DNA of 64,000 nucleotides from the NCBI RefSeq assembly GCF_030397575.1, contig NZ_JAPNXS010000012.1, forward strand, positions 1 through 64,000, in the 5' to 3' direction. Position 1 is the stretch's first letter, and each line of letters begins with the position of its first letter. The position numbers and the translations under genes are program-made. Positions 37,153-44,078 of the stretch are shown here, piece after piece. The stretch is from Psychromonas sp. 14N.309.X.WAT.B.A12 (GTDB lineage: Bacteria > Pseudomonadota > Gammaproteobacteria > Enterobacterales > Psychromonadaceae). Below the pieces are notes generated by a model. The model saw only the letters and a program-made list of their open reading frames with translations. It ran no database searches and was not told where the DNA came from.

Positions 37153-38682
37153 ATGAATACTCAACAAACAGCTTCGCTTAACCAAGTCGATTATACGCAA
37201 CCCATTAAACACTTTACTCAACGTCAAAGTAGTTATTATCAAGGGCACTTTACTAAGATTCAAACAGACACTCGTTTGCATATCTCTTTTAACTTTTTTG
37301 CCGCTTTATTTGGACCGCTATGGGCAGCTTCACGCAGTGTGTGGGGATTCTTTTGGGTGAGTGCGATTGCTATTTTAATCTCATCCATTTTACTTGGCCA
37401 AGGCCTCTGGGGCGAAGCGGGAGGCGGTAAACTTGCTCAAGCAGACCGTTTGTTTGCTAAGTCTCAAGAGATGGCCACCAAAGGACAAGCCGCACTAAAC
37501 AATGGAGAAGCCAACGCTAACGCTTTTTTTCGTAACTCCGATAATCTAAGAAGAGCCGCAGAAAAAGCAGTACTCGCTGCTGAAGAGAATGCCAAAGGCG
37601 CTAGTCAAAACGCTATCTATGGAGGCTTACTACTATTTGTTGTCTTCCTTATCCAAGGTTTTACTGCCAATGCTGTTTACGAGAAACAATATTGCCGCTG
37701 GCGACAAGACTCTGCGGTAGGTAGCGGCTTCCATAGCAAAGCACTATTATGTGGTATCGCTATTCTTGCCTTTATTTACCCATTAACGCTGTATCGTTTT
37801 ATTTCAGCAGAGCAAATCAGCTGGTTAGTGGAGTTTCCTTCGGATAAAGCAATTTTCAACACCACAGCCAATTGGCTTAATTCGATGTTTGACTTCCTAG
37901 CACTTAATGGTGCGAATTTCTTTGATGCTATTACACAACTGATTAACCTCTTTTTAGATGTAATTGAAACTGTGTTAGTAGGGACACCCTGGCCTGTGAT
38001 CATGATGCTAATAGTATTTATGTCATGGCGTATATCTGGGATAAAAGCTGCTTTCTATACCGCTATTGCTCTATCTTACTTAGCGTTTTTTGGTTACTGG
38101 GAAAAGAGTATGGCGACCATCTCTTTATTAGGTGCTGCTGCGGTGATTTGTGTTGTTGTTGGTGTGCCACTCGGAGTGTTGTGTGCCAAAAACAAAACTA
38201 TCGATTCAATTACTAAACCTGCACTGGATTTCATGCAAACCATGCCGGCCTTTGTTTACCTGATTCCGATCATTGCATTCTTCGGAACAGGCAAACCACC
38301 GGGAGTGTTAGCGACCATTATTTTCGGTATGCCACCAGTAGTACGTTTAACGACATTAGGTATCCAACAAGTTCCCGCCTCGATTGTTGAGGGTGCATTA
38401 GCCTTTGGTTGTTCACGTAAAAAGTTATTACTGGATGTCGAACTACCATTAGCAAAATCAAGTATTTTGGCTGGTATTAACCAAACTATTTTAATGTGTT
38501 TATCAATGGTGGTTATCGCCTCATTGATCGGTGCAGAAGGCTTAGGGACAGATGTCCTACAAGCATTACAGTTTGCAGCAAAAGGACAAGGTTTATTAGC
38601 GGGTTTAGCGATTCTATTTTGCGCGATTATGATTGACCGTATCATTCAGGGTCTATTTAAACCCAAGGAAAAAACAGAATAA
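37153..38682 (+). CDS. ProW-type ABC permease fused to an N-terminal DUF2628-like membrane region
   Basis: A 509-aa permease. The C-terminal 200 residues are a normal ProW/OpuAB channel domain: LDFMQTMPAFVYLIPIIAFFG and the EAA-type loop GALAFGCSRKKLLLDVELP are readable. The first 220 residues are extra. They hold a DUF2628-like stretch (FNFFAALFGPLWAASRSVWG, two hydrophobic helices), an Ala/Glu/Asn-rich helical segment (about 90-150, possibly a coiled coil) and further helices with CRWRQD. The extension could be a regulatory or scaffolding module for the transporter; its function is unknown. Sequence continuity and the single frame argue against a sequencing artefact. Confidence 0.85.
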   Translation: MNTQQTASLNQVDYTQPIKHFTQRQSSYYQGHFTKIQTDTRLHISFNFFAALFGPLWAASRSVWGFFWVSAIAILISSILLGQGLWGEAGGGKLAQADRLFAKSQEMATKGQAALNNGEANANAFFRNSDNLRRAAEKAVLAAEENAKGASQNAIYGGLLLFVVFLIQGFTANAVYEKQYCRWRQDSAVGSGFHSKALLCGIAILAFIYPLTLYRFISAEQISWLVEFPSDKAIFNTTANWLNSMFDFLALNGANFFDAITQLINLFLDVIETVLVGTPWPVIMMLIVFMSWRISGIKAAFYTAIALSYLAFFGYWEKSMATISLLGAAAVICVVVGVPLGVLCAKNKTIDSITKPALDFMQTMPAFVYLIPIIAFFGTGKPPGVLATIIFGMPPVVRLTTLGIQQVPASIVEGALAFGCSRKKLLLDVELPLAKSSILAGINQTILMCLSMVVIASLIGAEGLGTDVLQALQFAAKGQGLLAGLAILFCAIMIDRIIQGLFKPKEKTE

Positions 38683-38743
38683 CCAGTAATAAAAATTACT
38701 ACATTTTAATTAGCACTTATGCACAACAGATAGAAGGTAAGTT

Positions 38744-39493
38744 ATGAAAATATTAATTATGGTAAAACGAGTAACCGATCCAAACGTCACTATTAGACCT
38801 AATATGGATAGTAGTAATGTTGACCTAACTAACGTAAAAATGGCAATGAACCCTTTCTGTGAAATTGCTACAGAAGAAGCAATTCGCTTAAAAGAAGCAG
38901 GAATTGCTTCGGAAGTTATCGTTCTGTCTATTGGGGATAAGCAATCTCAAGATCAAATCAGAACATCCTTAGCAATGGGTGCTGACCGAGGCATTTTAAT
39001 TGAAACTGACGCAACGTTAGAGCCACTTAATATCGCTAAGCTAGCAGCTAAAGTTATTGAAGAAGAAGAGATTGATCTCGTGTTACTGGGTAAACAATCC
39101 AGTGATAAAGACAACAACCAAACAGGACAAATGCTAGCTGCAATCAAAGATTGGGGACAAGCAACCTTCGCCTCTAAATTATACATTAGCAATGAAAAAG
39201 CGACCGTAACACGTGAAGTTGATACCGGCTTACAAACTATCGAGCTGACTTTACCTGCCATTGTGACCTGTGACTTACGCTTAAACACACCTCGCTTTGC
39301 TTCTTTACCTAATATTATGAAAGCAAAACGTAAACCATTAGTGATTAAGCCTATTGAAGAGTTTGGCCTAGATTTAACACCGCGCTTTAAAATGTTAAAT
39401 GTAGAGTCTCCACAAGTACGCGAAGCTGGCGATATTTTAGGCTCTGTTGATGAGCTACTTGAGAAACTAAAAACAACAGAAGGAGTACTATAA
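38744..39493 (+). CDS. etfB: electron transfer flavoprotein beta subunit
   Basis: The AMP-binding beta subunit of the ETF heterodimer, 249 aa. It begins MKILIMVKRVTDPNV and has the ETF_beta signature: LKEAGIASEVIVLSIGD, LAMGADRGILIE and LLGKQSSDKDNNQTGQMLA. With etfA (TAATG overlap) and etfQO it forms the electron path from the N-demethylating dehydrogenase to quinone. Group I ETF, not the bifurcating type by context (no acyl-CoA or flavodoxin-linked partner is nearby). Confidence 0.95.
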   Translation: MKILIMVKRVTDPNVTIRPNMDSSNVDLTNVKMAMNPFCEIATEEAIRLKEAGIASEVIVLSIGDKQSQDQIRTSLAMGADRGILIETDATLEPLNIAKLAAKVIEEEEIDLVLLGKQSSDKDNNQTGQMLAAIKDWGQATFASKLYISNEKATVTREVDTGLQTIELTLPAIVTCDLRLNTPRFASLPNIMKAKRKPLVIKPIEEFGLDLTPRFKMLNVESPQVREAGDILGSVDELLEKLKTTEGVL

Positions 39494-40419
39494 TGACTAT
39501 TTTAATTATCGCAGAGCACGACAACAGCAGTCTAAAAGAGATCACTCTGAATACGATCACAGCCGCAACACAGATTGGTGGTGATATCGACCTATTAATC
39601 GCGGGCGAAGATTGTGCGGCAGCGGCAGAAGCAGCCGCTAAAATCAGTGGCGTAACACGTGTTTTAGTAGCAGACCAAGCTTGTTATAACGGCCAGTTAG
39701 CTGAAAATATGGCGGCACTCATTATGTCAATGGCCAGCAACTATAGTCATATACTTGCGCCTTCAACTGCGAATGGTAAAAACGTATTACCGCGCGTAGC
39801 AGCAAAACTCGATGTCTCTGTTTTATCGGATATCATTTCCGTTGAAAGTCCAGATACCTTCAAGCGCTCTATTTATGCCGGTAATATCATTGCTACTTTA
39901 CAATCTCTTGATCCAATTAAACTACTCACTGTACGCGGTACTTCATTTTCTCCTGCAGAACAAAATGGAAGCGCATTCATAAAGGTAGTAGATGGTGCCT
40001 TTGATGAAGCATTATCACTGTTTATTAACAACGACTCTGTGGTGAATGAACGCCCAGAATTAACCTCTGCCAAAATCGTTATTTCTGGTGGTCGTGGTAT
40101 GCAAAACGGTGAGAACTTCTCGATGTTAGAAAAGGTGGCTGACAAGGTCGGTGCAGCCGTAGGTGCAACACGCGCAGCGGTGGATGCAGGCTTTGTACCG
40201 AATGATATGCAAGTGGGTCAAACCGGTAAAATTGTTGCCCCTGATTTATATATTGCTGTTGGTATCTCTGGTGCAATTCAACATTTAGCAGGGATGAAGG
40301 AGTCTAAGGTGATTGTTGCTATCAATAAAGATCCTGAAGCACCTATTTTCCAAGTAGCTGATTATGGGATTGTGTCTGATCTATTCGACACATTACCAGA
40401 ACTAGAAAATGCCCTATAA
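39493..40419 (+). CDS. etfA: electron transfer flavoprotein alpha subunit
   Basis: FAD-binding ETF alpha subunit, 308 aa. The N-terminal alpha/beta domain leads to the C-terminal FAD domain with VISGGRGMQNGENFSML, VGATRAAVDAGFVP, QVGQTGKIVAPDLYIAVGISGAIQH and NKDPEAPIFQVADYG. The start ATG shares one base with the etfB stop codon. A LacI-type operator sequence identical to the one in the promoter region lies inside this gene at 39962-39980, encoding Q-N-G-S-A-F. Confidence 0.96.
   Translation: MTILIIAEHDNSSLKEITLNTITAATQIGGDIDLLIAGEDCAAAAEAAAKISGVTRVLVADQACYNGQLAENMAALIMSMASNYSHILAPSTANGKNVLPRVAAKLDVSVLSDIISVESPDTFKRSIYAGNIIATLQSLDPIKLLTVRGTSFSPAEQNGSAFIKVVDGAFDEALSLFINNDSVVNERPELTSAKIVISGGRGMQNGENFSMLEKVADKVGAAVGATRAAVDAGFVPNDMQVGQTGKIVAPDLYIAVGISGAIQHLAGMKESKVIVAINKDPEAPIFQVADYGIVSDLFDTLPELENAL
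39962..39980. promoter_or_regulatory. internal LacI-type operator copy within etfA
   Basis: AAAATGGAAGCGCATTCAT, identical over 19 nt to the sequence at 32482-32500 upstream of the cluster. Lac-type regulators commonly use a secondary operator inside a downstream gene for looping or roadblocking. Confidence 0.5.
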
Positions 40420-40464
40420 GCGTTAACTATATATCTATTAATTATTAAATAAAGGAGACCAACA

Positions 40465-42117
40465 ATGCGTGAATCAATGGAATTTGATGTCGTTATCGTT
40501 GGTGCAGGACCGGCAGGTCTCTCTACGGCCTGTCGATTAATGCAACAATCACAGAAAGAAGAGCGTGAATTAACCGTCTGCGTCATTGAAAAAGGCTCAG
40601 AAGTGGGCGCACATATCTTTTCTGGGGCTGTATTTGAAACACGAGCATTAGATGAGATATTTCCAGATTGGAAAGAGCGTGGTGCCCCACTCAATACACC
40701 TGTGACGAGTGATGAAATTTACCTATTAAAGAATGCTGAAAAGGCACAAAAGCTACCAAATAGTTTAGTGCCTAAAACCATGCATAACGAAGGTAACTAC
40801 ATTATCAGTGTAGGCAACCTATGCCGTTGGTTAGCAGAACAAGCAGAAGAGCTAGGTGTTGAAGTATTCCCAGGTTTCCCAGCTGCTGAAATATTATATG
40901 GCGATGATGGTGAAGTAAAAGGTGTTATCACTGGAGATATGGGCATTGATGCCAAAGGTGAGCAAAAAGCCGATTACATGCCAGGCATGGAGTTACATGG
41001 TAAATACACTATTTTCTCGGAAGGGTGTCGTGGTCATTTAGGTAAACAACTGATCAATAAATATCAGCTTGATAGCGAGTCTGATACACAGCATTACGGT
41101 ATTGGTCTTAAAGAGCTGTGGGAAATTGAGCCAAGTAAGCATAAACCAGGATTAGTAGTACATGGTGCAGGTTGGCCATTAACTAAAGAAACTAGTGGCG
41201 GCTCTTTCCTTTATCACGCAGAAAATAACCAAGTGATGGTTGGGATTGTGATTGATTTAAGTTATTCAAATCCTTTCATCAGCCCTTTTGATGAACTGCA
41301 GCGTATGAAGCATCACCCTATTTTTAAAGACACATTAGAAGGTGGTACTCGTATCTCCTACGGTGCACGTGCTATTGCAAAAGGTGGGTTAAATTCTTTA
41401 CCTAAAATGCACTTTCCAGGTGGGTTATTAATAGGTTGTGATGCTGGCACCTTAAATTTTGCCAAGATAAAAGGCACACATACAGCAATGAAGAGCGGCA
41501 TCTTAGCAGCAGAAAGTATTTTTACCGCAATCAGCAGTGAAATAACTGTTAGCAATGAGTTAAGTTCATTTACCGAGGCCTTTAAAACCTCTTGGTTACA
41601 TGAAGAGTTACACCAAACACGTAACTTTGGACCTGCAATGCATAAGTTTGGTACTTACATGGGCGGTGCATTCAATTATTTAGATCAAAACTGGTTCAAA
41701 GGAAAACTACCTTTTACTCTACATGATACTAAACCTGACCACGAACAACTTAAGCCTGCAGCAGAGTGTACTGATATTGCTTACCCTAAACCTGATAACA
41801 AAATCAGCTTTGATAAGCTTTCTTCGGTGTTTATATCCAATACCAACCATGAAGAAGATCAGCCCTGCCATCTCAAGTTAAAGAGTGAAGTAATTCCTGT
41901 AGAAAAGAACCTTGCATTATTTGCTGGTCCAGAAGCACGTTTTTGTCCTGCAGGTGTTTATGAGTTTGTTGAAAACCCAGAAAACCAACAACAGCAATTA
42001 CAAATCAATGCACAGAACTGTTTGCACTGTAAAACATGCGATATCAAAGACCCAACTCAAAATATTACTTGGCAAGTTCCTGAAGGATTAGGAGGCCCTA
42101 GTTACCCGAATATGTAG
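40465..42117 (+). CDS. electron transfer flavoprotein-ubiquinone oxidoreductase
   Basis: Membrane-associated ETF:Q oxidoreductase, 550 aa. The FAD motif VIVGAGPAGLSTACRL is at about 8-23. The middle has the ETF-QO ubiquinone-binding region with GGLNSLPKMHFPGGLLIGC. The C-terminal 4Fe-4S ligands include CPAGVYEF and the cluster motif CLHCKTCDIKDP at about 522-533. AAGGAGA precedes the ATG. Passes ETF electrons to the quinone pool. Its presence in the cluster with etfBA makes the pathway independent of a housekeeping ETF. Confidence 0.95.
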   Translation: MRESMEFDVVIVGAGPAGLSTACRLMQQSQKEERELTVCVIEKGSEVGAHIFSGAVFETRALDEIFPDWKERGAPLNTPVTSDEIYLLKNAEKAQKLPNSLVPKTMHNEGNYIISVGNLCRWLAEQAEELGVEVFPGFPAAEILYGDDGEVKGVITGDMGIDAKGEQKADYMPGMELHGKYTIFSEGCRGHLGKQLINKYQLDSESDTQHYGIGLKELWEIEPSKHKPGLVVHGAGWPLTKETSGGSFLYHAENNQVMVGIVIDLSYSNPFISPFDELQRMKHHPIFKDTLEGGTRISYGARAIAKGGLNSLPKMHFPGGLLIGCDAGTLNFAKIKGTHTAMKSGILAAESIFTAISSEITVSNELSSFTEAFKTSWLHEELHQTRNFGPAMHKFGTYMGGAFNYLDQNWFKGKLPFTLHDTKPDHEQLKPAAECTDIAYPKPDNKISFDKLSSVFISNTNHEEDQPCHLKLKSEVIPVEKNLALFAGPEARFCPAGVYEFVENPENQQQQLQINAQNCLHCKTCDIKDPTQNITWQVPEGLGGPSYPNM

Positions 42118-42216
42118 TGTGAATTAATCGGCAGTGAACCAGATCAAAACATGTTTCATCGCCATCAACTAATAGCGTAACGCTTCTATTGAAGCTCAAT
42201 ATATAAGGCATGAACA

Positions 42217-43083
42217 ATGGCAACTGAAAAACCAAAAGAGTTTATTTTTACTGCGACTTGCACAGCAAGCAGCAACATAGTGGCATCGGTCACGTCGTTT
42301 TTATCAGAACGTGGCTGTTATTTAAGTGAGTTATCTCAATTTGATGACCCTACAACTAAACGCTTTTTCATGCGTACCGTAGGGTATATTGAATCAGGCG
42401 ATCACACCTTTGAAGATCTCAGCAAAGAGTTTCCAGAAGTTGCCGAAAAATTCGATATGGATTGGAAACTAGAGCCTGCCGATAAACCGTGTAAAGTACT
42501 ATTAATGGTGAGTAAATTCGACCATTGTTTAGCCGACCTTTTATACCGCTTACACAAAGGTGAAATCAATATGGAAGTGACAGCAATTGTCTCTAACCAT
42601 AAAGATTTACGGCCTATGGCAGAGCGTGAAGGGATCCGTTTTATCTACTTACCTGTAACCAAGGACAACAAACCAGAACAAGAAAAAGCGTTGATGGAAA
42701 TTGTTGAAGAAACGGGCACAGAGCTAGTAGTATTAGCACGTTATATGCAAATTTTATCCAATGAACTCTGTGATCAATTAGCTGGCCGAGCGATTAATAT
42801 TCACCACTCTTTCTTACCTGGTTTTAAAGGTGGGAAACCTTATCATCAAGCACATGAACGCGGTGTGAAACTGATTGGTGCAACAGCTCACTATGTGACT
42901 TCTGACCTTGATGAAGGCCCTATTATCGAACAATCAGTACAAAATGTTGACCACACCTTTTCACCAGAATCACTAGTCGCTGTTGGTCGTACAACTGAAA
43001 CTGTAGCCTTAGCAAAAGCGGTGAAGCTGCACACTCAAAGTCGTACTTTCGTATACGGTAATAAAACAGTTATTTTCCGTTAA
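42217..43083 (+). CDS. purU: formyltetrahydrofolate deformylase
   Basis: Hydrolyses 10-formyl-THF to THF and formate. The N-terminal ACT domain (about 8-85) matches PurU, followed by a formyl-transferase-like domain with INIHHSFLPGFKGGKPYHQA (the catalytic His pair), and the conserved Asp in TSDLDEGPIIEQ. 288 aa is typical. It ends the dimethylglycine-type cluster, where it would regenerate THF by releasing the oxidised methyl carbon as formate. A purely purine-related role would not predict this location. Confidence 0.95.
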   Translation: MATEKPKEFIFTATCTASSNIVASVTSFLSERGCYLSELSQFDDPTTKRFFMRTVGYIESGDHTFEDLSKEFPEVAEKFDMDWKLEPADKPCKVLLMVSKFDHCLADLLYRLHKGEINMEVTAIVSNHKDLRPMAEREGIRFIYLPVTKDNKPEQEKALMEIVEETGTELVVLARYMQILSNELCDQLAGRAINIHHSFLPGFKGGKPYHQAHERGVKLIGATAHYVTSDLDEGPIIEQSVQNVDHTFSPESLVAVGRTTETVALAKAVKLHTQSRTFVYGNKTVIFR

Positions 43084-43095
43084 AACTTCTTAACC

Positions 43096-43137
43096 ATCGG
43101 TGTTATTACTCGTACTCTAGACATTAATAACACCGAT
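43096..43137. terminator. terminator after purU
   Basis: ATCGGTGTTATTA (43096-43108) pairs perfectly with TAATAACACCGAT (43125-43137); TTTCGTTT follows on the plus strand. It separates the cluster from the convergent acetoacetate decarboxylase gene. Confidence 0.8.
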
Positions 43138-43173
43138 TTTCGTTTCAAATAACTACATTTAACTCGATAGTAT

Positions 43174-43917
43174 TTAATAGTCAATTTGATAATCAACAAC
43201 CACTTCACCCCAACTTAACGTGAGGTCAGCGATAATATGGTGCGCACTAAGCACTTTCTTCACAGGTAACTCTGCCATTGGTGCTAAGGCATGATTAAAC
43301 AACTCTAACGCACCTGGCCCTGACCATGCCTCTTTCACGATAACATCTTGCATATGATACTTAACTAATTGCGTAATCAGCGGAGTGTTATCTACATTAG
43401 GAATAATTTTTAATAGGTAACCCGGCTCAGTTTCCATGCTCTGTTTTACTTGTTCAAGATCCATGGCATGCCATTTGTAGGGCATAGTCGCTCTGGCTAT
43501 TTCACATTTGCCAAAAAATACTCGTCCTAAAACACAGTCTGAATCGTACAATAACTCTGGTTGTGCATACTTTTTAGGAAAGCCCCAAATTTCACGACCC
43601 GCAGCAATAGCTGGGAAGTTATTTAAATACATTTGATGAACATACTGTCCTGGTTGCCCGTTTAAGGTAACAGGAATAATCTGACCAGACTCTGTGAATG
43701 AGCCAAACCCTCTAAAGTCTTCCATCTTAATCACTTCAAACTTAACGATCGGCTGGTCGAATTTCAAAGGCTCAGGTACAACGCCATCCAATGCACTGCG
43801 GTCGGTTTCATAAGTCACAATAAAGAACTCCCTATTGATACATCGTACTTTATCTGGTCCTACTGTTGGCGCTGTAGCGGGCATCGAGGTAAGTTGTTTA
43901 ATTTTATCAAAATTCAT
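43174..43917 (-). CDS. adc: acetoacetate decarboxylase
   Basis: Decarboxylates acetoacetate to acetone and CO2 via a Schiff base on an active-site lysine. The diagnostic Lys pair appears in GREIWGFPKK, with Lys115 and Lys116 at the same numbering as the Clostridium enzyme; Lys116 lowers the pKa of Lys115. The upstream region PVTLNGQPGQYVHQMYLNN and the C-terminal beta cone fit the family. 247 aa. Its promoter shares a composite motif with that of the aminotransferase-BKACE pair, whose known by-product is acetoacetate. It is convergent with purU. Some ADC-superfamily proteins have other substrates, but the Lys pair favours real decarboxylase activity. Confidence 0.9.
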   Translation of the reverse strand: MNFDKIKQLTSMPATAPTVGPDKVRCINREFFIVTYETDRSALDGVVPEPLKFDQPIVKFEVIKMEDFRGFGSFTESGQIIPVTLNGQPGQYVHQMYLNNFPAIAAGREIWGFPKKYAQPELLYDSDCVLGRVFFGKCEIARATMPYKWHAMDLEQVKQSMETEPGYLLKIIPNVDNTPLITQLVKYHMQDVIVKEAWSGPGALELFNHALAPMAELPVKKVLSAHHIIADLTLSWGEVVVDYQIDY

Positions 43918-43959
43918 TGTTTTTTCGGCCTGTCTTAGTATCGAAAATAAAGGTGTATT

Positions 43960-44007
43960 GTTATGTGTTTAATCTAGGCTGACAAAGGAATTAAAAGACA
44001 GGGGTAT
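43960..44007 (-). promoter_or_regulatory. adc promoter with shared composite motif (copy A)
   Basis: The plus strand reads ACAAAGGAATTAAAA (43982-43996), five variable bases, then GGGTAT (44002-44007). The same arrangement occurs at 51698-51723, at the same distance (64 nt) from its start codon. On the minus strand CATAAC (43965-43960) could be a -10 element with a 17-bp spacer to CCTTTG. The poor -35 suggests activator dependence. Confidence 0.6.
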
Positions 44008-44021
44008 AACTTTATGGAATG

Positions 44022-44057
44022 CAAAAAAATACCGCGTTTACAGAGTAAACGCGGTAT
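44022..44057 (-). terminator. terminator of the TRAP permease gene
   Basis: ATACCGCGTTTA (44029-44040) pairs perfectly with TAAACGCGGTAT (44046-44057) around a 5-nt loop. The minus strand continues with a run of T residues. It follows 21 bp after the TRAP permease stop. Confidence 0.92.
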
Positions 44058-44078
44058 TAAATTAGGAACACTTAAAGG

